Origin: an uncultured Roseburia sp.
Lineage (GTDB): Bacteria > Bacillota > Clostridia > Lachnospirales > Lachnospiraceae
Direction of reading: 5' to 3'
Assembly (NCBI GenBank): GCA_947062675.1
Contig: CAMSQM010000028.1
Coordinates: 1-37,349 of the forward strand
Length of the DNA: 37,349 nucleotides
Position numbers and translations under genes: made by a program. Below the pieces are notes generated by a model. It saw nothing but the letters and a program-made list of their open reading frames with translations, ran no database searches and was not told the DNA's origin. Of this stretch, positions 7,852 through 15,977 are shown piece by piece (position 1 is the first letter of the stretch; the number at the start of each line of letters is the position of its first letter).

Positions 7852-10530
7852 ATGAAATTACAGGAATTAAAGAGGAAATTGGGAAAAAAATACAGTATCC
7901 GTATTGTGGCGGGGATTCTGGTGGTGGCGCTGGCGGGAACGCCTGCGGCAGGGGTTCTGGCGGCTACGGCGGAGGATGCGGTATTGACAGAAGTGGAAAA
8001 ATATAAAAATACGGAAAAAGAGACGGGGAAGGAGGAGACCGTTTATGTAATCCTGGACAGCACAGGAAAGGAGAAAGAGGTCATTGTGTCGGATCATCTG
8101 ATTAACAGGGACGGGAAGGAAGTCATTGAAGATGCATCCACACTAAAAGATATTGAAAATGTGAAGGGGGAAGAGTCTTATTCCAGGAGCGGGGACGGCC
8201 TTACCTGGAAGGCGGACGGGAGCGATATTTTCTACCGCGGCACATCCGGACAGAAGTTACCGGTATCGCAGGAGATTACCTATTATCTGGACGGAAAGAA
8301 AATTGCTCCGGAGGAGCTTGCCGGAAAATCAGGTGAGGTGAAGATTCGTTTTGACTATGCAAACCATCAGAAAGTGAAAGCGCAGGTTGCCGGGGAAGAG
8401 GCAGAAATCTGCGTGCCGTTTGTCGCGGTCAGCGGTATGGTGCTGGGGGATCATTTTTCAGGAATCCGGGTGAAAAACGGCAGGGTGCTGGCAGACGGAA
8501 ATAAAACACTTGTTCTTGGATATGCATTTCCGGGATTAAAAGAGAGCCTGAATGTGAGCGGGGAGGACCTGGGTTTTCCGGAGTATTTTGAGGTGACGGC
8601 GGATGTGGAAGACTTTTCCCTGGAAACGACGATGACGGTTGTAATGAATGCGGCTGATTTTGTGAGCGGGGAAGAAGGGAAAGACAGATCAGCGCTGGAT
8701 GAACTTTTTGAAACGCTGACAGATGCGGCGGGGGAACTGGAGGACGGATCGGTCCGGCTGGCGGACGGGACCGGGACGCTGCGGTCTGAACTGGGGGCAT
8801 TTTCGGAAGGCGTGAATACTTTAAAGAACGGGATCCGGGATTATACCAGTGGGGCGGAGACTCTGGCAGAGGGGATCGGGACGCTCCAGAGCGGTGTGAA
8901 AACACTTTCGGACAGTGTACCTGCATTAAAAAGCGGGGTCGGACAGTTAAAGGGCGGTTCGGCGGACGCGGTGCAGGGGGCATCGGCGCTGAAAGAGGGG
9001 ACGGGAAGCCTGAAAAACGGAGCGGAAGAACTCTCCGTCGGAGCCGGTAATCTTGTCAGCGGGGCGAAAGACCTCTCTGCCGGAGCGAAAGATCTTTCCA
9101 CGGGAGCGGATGCCCTGTTTTCCGGAGCGCAGGATCTGTCCGCGGGAGCAGACACGCTGTCTGCCGGAGCCGGTGGCCTGTCCGCCGGGGCAGGAAACCT
9201 GTACGCCGGAGCGCAGGATCTGTCTGCCGGAGCGGGAGTGCTTAAGGCGGGGGCAGATTCACTGTCTTCCGGGGCAGGCGATCTGTCCGCGGGTGTCAGG
9301 ACCCTTGCGGACTCCGCGGCGGATCTGATGAACGGTGCGGCGGCCCTTTCCGCAGGCGCGGGTGAAGTGAGCGGGGGAGTGGACGCCCTGGCTGCGGGAA
9401 TCGGAGAGATGGGAACACGGCTGGGAGAGCAGATACAGACGGCAGAATTGCTGGGAGGGCAGGCGGAGCAGGGGGCTGCAGCGCTCGTGCAGCAGCGGGA
9501 TGCCCTGATGGCGGGACTGGCGCAGGCAGCCGGGGATCCGGATGCCCTGGCTGCGTGGACGGTACAGATGAATGAGCTCAACATGGGCCTTGAACAGGCT
9601 TTCAGGGGCGCGGGAGAGGCGAAGGGAACGCGGGAGACCCTTGCGACGGTACAGGGGATGCTGGGTTCCGGGGAGATGGCCGGAAAGATCGGGACGCTGC
9701 AGGCCGGGGCGGCACAGCTTGCGGGAAGTACCGCACAGCTCGCGGAGGGGACAAAAGCGCTCTTTGCAGGTGCGGAACATGCGGCGGAAGGAGCAGCCGG
9801 CGTCGCGGCGGGAGCTGGTGATCTTGCGGCGGGGGCCGGAAACCTTGCGGCGGGAGCAGGGACCCTTGCGGCGGGAGCGGGAACACTTGTGGCGGGAACA
9901 TCGGATCTTGCAGCGGGAGCGGGAACGCTCGCGACTGGAGCGGGAGCGCTTGTGACGGGAGCCGGTGATCTTGCGGCGGGAGCGGGAACGCTCGCGGCGG
10001 GAGCAGGGAATCTCGCGGCGGGAGCAGGGAAAGTGTCCGACGGTGCGGCGCAGGTATTTGACGGGACAAAACAGGTGGATGACGGAGCCGGTGCGCTTGC
10101 GACAGGATTAAATACACTTGACGCGGGGCTCGGGGAGCTGAATCAGAAAGCGGGCGTGCTCGGCGACGGTGCGGTGGCACTTTCGGACGGGACGAACAGG
10201 CTTGCGTCCGGAGTCGCGGAACTGGTCGCAAATAACACAAAATTGAATGACGGTGCGGCGGCGCTGTTCAGCGGGACCGGGGCAATCGCGGGCGGAGTGA
10301 AAGAACTTGATGAGGGCGCGCACAGACTTGCGGACGGTGTTGTGGAATTCAGCGAGGAAGGGATCCGGAAAATGGCGGACGCCTATAACGGGGAGGCTGA
10401 ACCGCTGCTGGATCGTTTTGAGGCGGTTCTTAAGGCGGGAAACGAATACCAGAGTTATGCGGGACTTGCGGACGGCGTGACCGGAAGCGTAAAATTTATT
10501 TATAAAACGGATGCCGTGAAGGCCCGGTAA
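7852..10530 (+). CDS. secreted Leu/Gly heptad-repeat protein (YhgE/Pip-like repeats)
   Basis: An 892-residue exported protein. Residues 1-38 are basic then hydrophobic (IRIVAGILVVALAGTPAAG), a signal peptide or uncleaved anchor. Residues about 40-285 form a globular domain. About 285-520 and 615-820 are built from LxxGAxxL heptads, the X-X-X-Leu-X-X-Gly repeats known from YhgE/Pip and MmpL-associated proteins; between them is a non-repeat helical stretch. Unlike YhgE, no C-terminal membrane block is present; it ends in a short domain KFIYKTDAVKAR. The repeats should form a long coiled or rod-like external stalk. Its position after an MMPL exporter suggests an external adaptor for that exporter. 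The ribosome site is weak (GCGGGGA). Confidence 0.85.
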   Translation: MKLQELKRKLGKKYSIRIVAGILVVALAGTPAAGVLAATAEDAVLTEVEKYKNTEKETGKEETVYVILDSTGKEKEVIVSDHLINRDGKEVIEDASTLKDIENVKGEESYSRSGDGLTWKADGSDIFYRGTSGQKLPVSQEITYYLDGKKIAPEELAGKSGEVKIRFDYANHQKVKAQVAGEEAEICVPFVAVSGMVLGDHFSGIRVKNGRVLADGNKTLVLGYAFPGLKESLNVSGEDLGFPEYFEVTADVEDFSLETTMTVVMNAADFVSGEEGKDRSALDELFETLTDAAGELEDGSVRLADGTGTLRSELGAFSEGVNTLKNGIRDYTSGAETLAEGIGTLQSGVKTLSDSVPALKSGVGQLKGGSADAVQGASALKEGTGSLKNGAEELSVGAGNLVSGAKDLSAGAKDLSTGADALFSGAQDLSAGADTLSAGAGGLSAGAGNLYAGAQDLSAGAGVLKAGADSLSSGAGDLSAGVRTLADSAADLMNGAAALSAGAGEVSGGVDALAAGIGEMGTRLGEQIQTAELLGGQAEQGAAALVQQRDALMAGLAQAAGDPDALAAWTVQMNELNMGLEQAFRGAGEAKGTRETLATVQGMLGSGEMAGKIGTLQAGAAQLAGSTAQLAEGTKALFAGAEHAAEGAAGVAAGAGDLAAGAGNLAAGAGTLAAGAGTLVAGTSDLAAGAGTLATGAGALVTGAGDLAAGAGTLAAGAGNLAAGAGKVSDGAAQVFDGTKQVDDGAGALATGLNTLDAGLGELNQKAGVLGDGAVALSDGTNRLASGVAELVANNTKLNDGAAALFSGTGAIAGGVKELDEGAHRLADGVVEFSEEGIRKMADAYNGEAEPLLDRFEAVLKAGNEYQSYAGLADGVTGSVKFIYKTDAVKAR
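9040..9300 (+). repeat. first block of degenerate 21-bp tandem repeats in the heptad gene
   Basis: The LSAGAGD-type heptads are encoded by near-repeated 21-bp units; for example GGAGCGCAGGATCTGTC recurs at about 9124 and 9210. The similarity extends to codon choice, so the block grew recently by unit duplication or is kept homogeneous. Confidence 0.75.
9790..10040 (+). repeat. second block of 21-bp tandem repeats in the heptad gene
   Basis: Units of the form CTTGCGGCGGGAGCGGGAAC recur about eleven times with few changes, encoding LAAGAGN/T heptads. It is more homogeneous than the first block, suggesting more recent expansion. Confidence 0.8.
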
Positions 10531-10626
10531 AAGGATGCATAAGAAGCCTTCCGTGACCTGCCTGCTGCCGGCAGAAATATGTAAGAAAGAATTAAGAAAA
10601 TGTTTATGGAAACGCAGCCGGAAAAA

Positions 10627-10635
10627 TGATACGAT
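10627..10635 (+). promoter_or_regulatory. possible extended -10 promoter for comFC
   Basis: TGATACGAT (TGn plus TACGAT) lies 31 bp before the comFC start. No good -35 is visible at 16-18 bp, as can happen with extended -10 promoters. Confidence 0.35.
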
Positions 10636-10665
10636 ACGTCGTGGAGAGATTTTGGAAAGGATTGT

Positions 10666-11388
10666 ATGAAAAAAAACAGCCGTCTGCTTTTCGACGGGAT
10701 TTCCGGATTCTTTTTTCCTCCCCGCTGTGCAGTCTGTGACGGAGTCCTGCTTCCGGGCACACGAATCTGTGAATCGTGCCGGGGAAACGTAAAAAGAATC
10801 GCGGGGCCTGTCTGTATGCGCTGTGGGAAGCCGCTTTCGGATGTACGCACGGAGTACTGCGGCGACTGCCGGAGGAAGAATCATAGTTATCTGCAGGGAA
10901 AGGCGGTGTTTGTGTATGAGGGAGAGATCCGTCAGTCGATGTACCGTTTTAAGTACGGGAACCGGCCGGAGTACGCCGCATTTTATGCGGAGGAAGCCGC
11001 AGGGATGTACGGGGACTGGGTGAGGCGGCAGCAGACCGGGGTAATTATTCCGGTTCCGATGTACCGCGTCAGGGAGCGTCGGCGCGGTTATAACCAGGCA
11101 GCTGTCTTCGCCCGCAGACTGGGGGAGGAGCTGGGACTGCCCGTGGAGGAGCCGGTTGCCCGCATCCGCAATACCGTGCCGCAGAAAACATTAGACGACA
11201 TCGGGCGCAAACACAATTTAAAAAATGCTTTTCATTTAGGTGCAGATATAGTAAAATATAAGAAAGTCTTGCTGGTAGATGATATTTATACGACGGGAAG
11301 CACGATGGATGCGGTTGCACAGGTACTGCTTTCTGCCGGGGTAAAGGACATTTATTATATTTGTATCAGCATTGGAACTGGATTCTGA
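10666..11388 (+). CDS. comFC: ComF family protein (zinc-ribbon phosphoribosyltransferase)
   Basis: A 240-residue ComFC-type protein. The N-terminus carries a double zinc-ribbon region: Cys21/24 (CAVC), Cys35/38 (CESC), Cys50/53 (CMRC) and Cys65/68 (CGDC). The C-terminal half is a type I phosphoribosyltransferase fold with the PRPP-binding loop VLLVDDIYTTGST at residues 201-213 and the ComF signature RERRRGYNQA. In naturally competent bacteria ComFC acts in the cytoplasm during DNA uptake; many non-competent Firmicutes keep it. Length and domain order are usual. The next gene starts 25 bp downstream and is the yvyF-like gene, the same neighbour as in Bacillus. Confidence 0.9.
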   Translation: MKKNSRLLFDGISGFFFPPRCAVCDGVLLPGTRICESCRGNVKRIAGPVCMRCGKPLSDVRTEYCGDCRRKNHSYLQGKAVFVYEGEIRQSMYRFKYGNRPEYAAFYAEEAAGMYGDWVRRQQTGVIIPVPMYRVRERRRGYNQAAVFARRLGEELGLPVEEPVARIRNTVPQKTLDDIGRKHNLKNAFHLGADIVKYKKVLLVDDIYTTGSTMDAVAQVLLSAGVKDIYYICISIGTGF

Positions 11389-11413
11389 CAGATAAGCAGG
11401 AGGGGCGAGAAGG

Positions 11414-11815
11414 ATGGATGTAAGAAATTGCAGAAGCTGTGGTCGGTTGTTTAATTACATGAGCGGACCGCCTATTTGCAGCATGTGCCAGAAGAAACTT
11501 GAGGACAAATTCCGGGAGGTGCGGGAATATCTCAATGAGAATCCCAGGTCTTCGGTCCGCGCGCTGTCGGAGGCGATGGATGTATCTACCAAGCAGATTA
11601 AGCAGTGGATCAGGGAAGAGCGCCTGACCCTCTCGGAACCCGGAGCGGACGGGATCAACTGCGAGCACTGCGGGGAGCCGATATCGAGCGGGCGTTTCTG
11701 TGAAAAGTGCAAGGCCTCCATGACCAATACGCTCAACGGGGTACTTGGCAAGCCCAAGGCGCCGGAAGCGAAGAAACAGGAGAGCCATGGCAATAAAATG
11801 CGTTTTCTGCAGTAG
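11414..11815 (+). CDS. YvyF-like (TIGR03826) zinc-finger protein
   Basis: A 133-residue protein with an N-terminal zinc site (CRSCGRLF at residues 6-13, then CSMC), a central helix-turn-helix (SVRALSEAMDVSTKQIKQWI, about 47-66) and a C-terminal zinc site (CEHCGEP, then FCEKC). This is the architecture of YvyF, encoded between comFC and flgM in Bacillus and called a flagellar operon protein. No flagellar genes follow here, so a flagellar role is not supported; a general nucleic-acid-binding role is an inference. AGGAGGGG precedes the ATG. Probably co-transcribed with comFC; a strong terminator follows. Confidence 0.8.
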   Translation: MDVRNCRSCGRLFNYMSGPPICSMCQKKLEDKFREVREYLNENPRSSVRALSEAMDVSTKQIKQWIREERLTLSEPGADGINCEHCGEPISSGRFCEKCKASMTNTLNGVLGKPKAPEAKKQESHGNKMRFLQ

Positions 11816-11828
11816 TAGTTTTCAGGTG

Positions 11829-11863
11829 AAAAAAGCAGGGCCTTTCATAAGCCCTGCTTTTTT
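11829..11863 (+). terminator. strong bidirectional rho-independent terminator
   Basis: AAAAAAGCAGGGC (11829-11841) is the perfect complement of GCCCTGCTTTTTT (11851-11863) around a 9-base loop. The T-run and the A-run allow termination in either direction. It closes the comFC operon. Confidence 0.92.
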
Positions 11864-11951
11864 GCGCGCAGACCTGTAAGGAGAAGGCTGGGGCCATGGC
11901 GGCATGTCTTTCCGGTTTGTGCAATCTCTCCGCAGGATTCTTTTTTTATGT

Positions 11952-11979
11952 TTGAAAATCATTGGCACTGTGCTATAAT
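11952..11979 (+). promoter_or_regulatory. sigma-A type promoter with extended -10 for the cdaA operon
   Basis: TTGAAA (11952-11957) and TATAAT (11974-11979) are 16 bp apart, and TGC precedes the -10. It is the first clear promoter after the terminator at 11829-11863, and no terminator is seen before 18565, so it probably drives the genes from 12068 to rfbD. Confidence 0.75.
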
Positions 11980-12067
11980 ATCTGATAAGAATGCGTTACT
12001 GCGTGCAGATCCGGGTCTTTCCGGATGGCGGAGGAGCTGCGCTGCGGGGAAAGGATTATGATAGCAT

Positions 12068-12493
12068 ATGGTAAATGAAGAACGTCTGCGTCACATGATA
12101 AAGATATCCGGGTTCGATACCAATGACGGGAAGGCGTGCAGGCCAATGATGCAGTATGCAAGAAAAGACTATATCTCGCTGCAGCTTCTGAGAAGTTTTG
12201 TGACCGGGACAATCTGCTTTGGCCTTGTGCTGGGACTCTGGGGTGTTTACTCCATGGAAAAGCTGATGAAGCAGATCAACAGTATGGACTTAAAAGAGTT
12301 TATCACGACGCTGCTTATGTTTTATGGCGGATTTATGCTCGTATATCTGACTTCGACCTGTATTGTTTTTCATGTGAAATATACTGCGGGGCGAAGGAAG
12401 GTAAAAAGGTATTACAGCAGTCTCAGGAAAATCAACCGGATGTATGAGCGCGAGGAGCGGCTGAAAATGCCCGGCGATACGGATCGGGAATAA
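12068..12493 (+). CDS. hypothetical protein with two membrane helices
   Basis: A 141-residue protein with a basic N-terminal cytoplasmic part, two hydrophobic helices (about 44-62, VTGTICFGLVLGLWGVYSM, and 76-99, TTLLMFYGGFMLVYLTSTCI) and a basic C-terminal tail. I know no named family. The ATG has only a distant AAGG; the first ATG of the leader (12058) opens a 6-codon frame that stops just before it, which might couple translation. It is the first gene after the promoter at 11952-11979 and ends 15 bp before the next membrane protein, so it belongs to the cdaA operon. Confidence 0.7.
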   Translation: MVNEERLRHMIKISGFDTNDGKACRPMMQYARKDYISLQLLRSFVTGTICFGLVLGLWGVYSMEKLMKQINSMDLKEFITTLLMFYGGFMLVYLTSTCIVFHVKYTAGRRKVKRYYSSLRKINRMYEREERLKMPGDTDRE

Positions 12494-12508
12494 AAGCGGG
12501 AGGGCAAC

Positions 12509-13504
12509 ATGACAACCTTATTAGAACTGAAAGAGAAGATCGTGCGTTTTTACGGAAAGAATGAAGTGTTTATCACGCCCGTAATCCGTTTTCTGATCGC
12601 ATTTGCGGTGTTTATGTCGATTAACAGCAGAATTGGGTATATGAAGAGCATAACCCGGACGCCGGTGGCGCTGATTCTGGCGCTTTTATGTTCCGTCTTT
12701 CCGGCAAATTGTATGATATTTCTGGCTTCAGCGGTGATTCTGGCGCAGATGTATGCGCTCTCGCTGGAAGTGTGCGCTGTGACCCTGGTGCTGTTTGTGC
12801 TGGTATACCTTCTTTATTTCCGTTTTGTGCCGAAAAACGGATACGGTGTTCTGCTAACTCCTCTGTGCTTTCAGCTGCATGTTCCGTATATGATGCCGAT
12901 GGGGCTGGGGCTTGTCAGGGAGGTATACTCTGTGTTTGCGATGATCTGCGGGACGGTGGTATATTTTTTTCTGAATGGCGTTCGGGAAAACGCCCCCGTG
13001 CTTTCGGGAACAGGCGGCGAAGAGGATGCGGCTGTCTCGAAAATCGTCGTTATTTTAAATCAGCTGATCGGAAATAAGGAGATGTATCTGGTGCTGGGCG
13101 TAATGGCAGCCACACTTGTGGTTGTATATGTCATCCGCAGAATGTCAATCGAGTATGCCTGGACGGTGGCGATAGTCTCCGGCATCCTGTTTCAGTCGGT
13201 CGGGCTGATTGCCGGATATCTGCTGCTCGGGATCACGGGGAAGACGTATGAGGTGCTGATAGGAAACGGGGTCGCCTGTCTGGCCGCGTTTTTCCTGCAG
13301 TTTGTATTTTTTAATCTGGATTATTCCAGGACTGAGCGACTGCAGTTCGAGGATGATGAGTATTATTATTATGTGAAGGCGGTTCCGAAAGCGTTTGTGC
13401 CGGGAACTGACAAGAAGGTCAAGCGGTTTGGCAGGGATGAGGAGCGCCTGTCGAAAAAGCAGTTTGCGAGAGAGATGGATATTGACGAGGACTGGTTGGA
13501 GTAG
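12509..13504 (+). CDS. multi-pass membrane protein upstream of cdaA
   Basis: A 331-residue protein with about nine to ten hydrophobic segments between residues 20 and 275, then a charged tail with a tyrosine run (DDEYYYYVKAVP) and the end REMDIDEDWLE. There is a conserved-looking stretch CSVFPANCMIFLASAVILAQ. Related proteins are often labelled permease in Lachnospiraceae, but no transporter motif is visible and no function is known to me. GGGAGGG at 12498-12504 lies just upstream of the ATG. It lies between a two-helix protein and cdaA with short gaps, so a link to c-di-AMP signalling or envelope homeostasis is possible by position only. Confidence 0.75.
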   Translation: MTTLLELKEKIVRFYGKNEVFITPVIRFLIAFAVFMSINSRIGYMKSITRTPVALILALLCSVFPANCMIFLASAVILAQMYALSLEVCAVTLVLFVLVYLLYFRFVPKNGYGVLLTPLCFQLHVPYMMPMGLGLVREVYSVFAMICGTVVYFFLNGVRENAPVLSGTGGEEDAAVSKIVVILNQLIGNKEMYLVLGVMAATLVVVYVIRRMSIEYAWTVAIVSGILFQSVGLIAGYLLLGITGKTYEVLIGNGVACLAAFFLQFVFFNLDYSRTERLQFEDDEYYYYVKAVPKAFVPGTDKKVKRFGRDEERLSKKQFAREMDIDEDWLE

Positions 13505-13552
13505 AGAACCGGCAGACGGTGGAAAGAGGGCTGCTGTCTGCCAGGAAGGGAT

Positions 13553-14464
13553 GTGAAGCGTGTGCAGAGTGTGATGGCGACACTGGATGCTTTTCTGGAA
13601 GAAGTTTCCATATATATGGATTTAAAAATGACGAGGACGGATGTGGCGGAGATTATCATTATCGCGTTCCTTGTCTACTGCATGCTGGTATGGATCAAAA
13701 ATACGCGGGCGTGGATGCTGCTTCGGGGAATTCTGGTCATTCTTGTATTTGTGGCGGTGGCCGCGGTGTTCCAGATGAATACAATTATCTGGATTGCGGA
13801 GAATACGATGAGCGTTGCGCTCACCGCCCTTGTGATCATTTTTCAGCCGGAGATGCGCAAGGCGCTGGAGAATCTGGGAAGGAGAAATGTGATCGCCTCC
13901 CTGGTGTCATTCGATTTTTCGAAGGGGGTGGAGGGGAAGTTTTCCGATAAAACAATCACAGAGCTTGTGAAGGCCTGCTATGAGATGGGAAAGGTCAGGA
14001 CGGGCGCGCTGATTGTCGTGGAGAATGAGATTCTTCTGACGGAGTATGAGCGGACCGGGATTGCGGTGGACGGGATAATCACGAGCCAGCTTCTGATCAA
14101 TATATTTGAAAAAAATACGCCGCTGCACGACGGCGCGGTAATTGTGCGCGGGGACCGGGTGGTATCGGCGACCTGTTACCTGCCGCTGACGGATTCTTTA
14201 AGAATCAGCAAAGATCTCGGCACCAGGCATCGCGCTGCGGTCGGGATCAGCGAGGTGGGAGACTCACTGACGATTGTAGTATCCGAGGAGACGGGAAGGG
14301 TTTCCATTGCGATGGGAGGGGAGCTTTACCGCAATGTGGATGCGGAATTCCTGAAAAACAAGCTTGCTTACATCCAGAGGCGGGAGCCGGAGCTGACGAA
14401 AATTGAATTATTGAAGAGGAGGCTGAAAAATGTTAAAAAAGCTCATCAGAAAGTTAACCAATAA
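13553..14464 (+). CDS. cdaA: diadenylate cyclase CdaA (membrane c-di-AMP synthase)
   Basis: A 303-residue CdaA/YbbP-type enzyme that joins two ATP into cyclic di-AMP. Three N-terminal helices lie at about 32-48, 58-73 and 77-97; then a short coiled stretch (QPEMRKALENLGR) leads to the DAC domain. Catalytic motifs are intact: DGA at 193-195 within LHDGAVIV, and GTRHRAA at 223-229. Length is a little over usual because of a basic tail. The start is uncertain: GTG 13553 is very close to AGGAAGGG, and GTG 13562 or ATG 13574 are alternatives. cdaR begins inside this gene (35-bp overlap), so their translation is coupled. c-di-AMP controls potassium, osmolytes and wall homeostasis in Firmicutes. Confidence 0.95.
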   Translation: MKRVQSVMATLDAFLEEVSIYMDLKMTRTDVAEIIIIAFLVYCMLVWIKNTRAWMLLRGILVILVFVAVAAVFQMNTIIWIAENTMSVALTALVIIFQPEMRKALENLGRRNVIASLVSFDFSKGVEGKFSDKTITELVKACYEMGKVRTGALIVVENEILLTEYERTGIAVDGIITSQLLINIFEKNTPLHDGAVIVRGDRVVSATCYLPLTDSLRISKDLGTRHRAAVGISEVGDSLTIVVSEETGRVSIAMGGELYRNVDAEFLKNKLAYIQRREPELTKIELLKRRLKNVKKAHQKVNQ

Positions 14465-15902
14465 TTTTGGCCTCAAAATTCTCGCGGCGCTGTCTGCCAT
14501 TATTCTCTGGGTGATTGTCGGCAGCATCGATGATCCGGTCGGGGTGCAGCGGTTTACGGCGAGCGTCTCCCTCACAAATGAAAACTATATCACAGAGCAG
14601 AATAAATGCTACGAGGTACTTGACGGGGATAATACGGTTACATTCAGCGTATCCGCAAAGAGAAGCATCCGCAGGTACCTGTCCAATTCGGATTTCCGGG
14701 CGGTTGCGGATATGGAGCGGATTGAATATGATGAAAAGAGCGGGAACTGGCGTGTGCCGGTCACGATTACCGCACAGAGATACAGTACGGAAGTGAGGAT
14801 TGTGTCAAAGCAGCTCTATAAGGAGATTGAGCTGGTTGATCTCGGAAGGACCCAGAAACCGATTATGGCGGATACCAAAGGGGTTGTGGCGGACAATTGT
14901 GCGCTGGGGGATGTGAGCATAGTCGGCGCGAACCTGATGAACATTTCCGGGCCGGCGTCGATTGTGAGCCGGATAGATACCGTCACGGCGACGATCAATG
15001 TGGACGGTATGTCTGCGGATGTGACGGACAGTGTGGTTCCGACGCTCTTTGACGCGGAAGGAAATGTGATTGACACGACGAAACTGACGCTGAATATCAC
15101 GACAGTCACGATCAAAGCGCAGATTCTGGGGACCAAGGATGTCGCGCTTGAATTCCAGACGACCGGAGAGCCGGCGGACGGATATCTGATGACAGGCCTT
15201 TCCTACCGGCCTGAAATGGTGCGGATCAAGGGGGAAACGGCAACGCTGAATCCTGTAAACAAGATCACGATTCCGGCGGAGGTGCTTGATCTGACCGGAG
15301 CGACGTCCACGATCGAGACGATTGTGGATATTACATCCTATCTGCCGCGGGGCGCTTCCCTGGTGCTCGCCTCTGATGCCAAAATCAGTGTCACGGTCAG
15401 GGTGGAAGCGGTTGTAAGGAAGACGATGCAGGTTCCGGTCGGGAATCTGGTGATTGAACATGTGCGCGACGGATTCCATGCGGAGTTTATGGAAGACACT
15501 TTTGCGGTGGAGATTAAGGGAGCCAAAAGTGTGATGGACACTCTGGAAGCGAAGGACATTACGGGATCCGCGGACGCTTCCGGTCTCGGGTCGGGAGAGC
15601 ATTATCTTGCGATTACTCTCACGATGAACCGGGACGACTGCGAGCTGGCGATACCGGCGCGGGTCCTCGCGAGAATTACGGAAGAAGGCGCCGAAGGGGA
15701 ACTGAACGGCGGTGACGGAGAGGTTTCCGGGGGAAGTGATTCCGAAGGTATCATTGGGGACGGGAGCGCGGGTCCTGGGAATGAGGAAGATCCGGACTCC
15801 GGCGGGAACAGCGGGGAGGATGAAAGCACAGAAGATGAGAGCGGCGGAGGAAGCGGCTCTGGCAGCGGAAATACATCCGGAGGAAACGATAGCTCCCAGT
15901 AG
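14430..15902 (+). CDS. cdaR: CdaR, YbbR-domain regulator of CdaA
   Basis: A 490-residue protein with one N-terminal helix (about 14-32, GLKILAALSAIILWVIVG) and an extracytoplasmic part of several YbbR-like repeats of roughly 80 residues (to about 420). In other Firmicutes CdaR binds CdaA in the membrane and modulates c-di-AMP synthesis. GAGGAGG upstream of ATG 14430 lies within the end of cdaA. An odd feature is the last 65-70 residues, a low-complexity Gly/Ser/Glu/Asp tail (for example DESGGGSGSGSGNTSGGNDS) that should be disordered and lie outside the membrane. Repeat number was judged by eye. Confidence 0.92.
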   Translation: MLKKLIRKLTNNFGLKILAALSAIILWVIVGSIDDPVGVQRFTASVSLTNENYITEQNKCYEVLDGDNTVTFSVSAKRSIRRYLSNSDFRAVADMERIEYDEKSGNWRVPVTITAQRYSTEVRIVSKQLYKEIELVDLGRTQKPIMADTKGVVADNCALGDVSIVGANLMNISGPASIVSRIDTVTATINVDGMSADVTDSVVPTLFDAEGNVIDTTKLTLNITTVTIKAQILGTKDVALEFQTTGEPADGYLMTGLSYRPEMVRIKGETATLNPVNKITIPAEVLDLTGATSTIETIVDITSYLPRGASLVLASDAKISVTVRVEAVVRKTMQVPVGNLVIEHVRDGFHAEFMEDTFAVEIKGAKSVMDTLEAKDITGSADASGLGSGEHYLAITLTMNRDDCELAIPARVLARITEEGAEGELNGGDGEVSGGSDSEGIIGDGSAGPGNEEDPDSGGNSGEDESTEDESGGGSGSGSGNTSGGNDSSQ

Positions 15903-15977
15903 CAGGGCGCTGTGTGAGAGAACGGCAGTATCTGAGAAATTAACAGGGGAGACTGGCAATACAGGGAGGATCGGAAT

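Noticed and set aside
7667..7855. 62-codon frame between the MMPL and heptad genes
   Set aside because: It overlaps the MMPL end in another frame and lacks a ribosome site.
8429..10240. Several long - strand frames rich in Pro, Ala and Ser
   Set aside because: They are antisense images of the heptad repeats; repeat DNA without stops in one frame gives open frames in others.
10562..10573. CTGCCGGCAG palindrome after the heptad gene as a terminator
   Set aside because: There is no T-run and no loop of usual size, so it is not convincing as a terminator.
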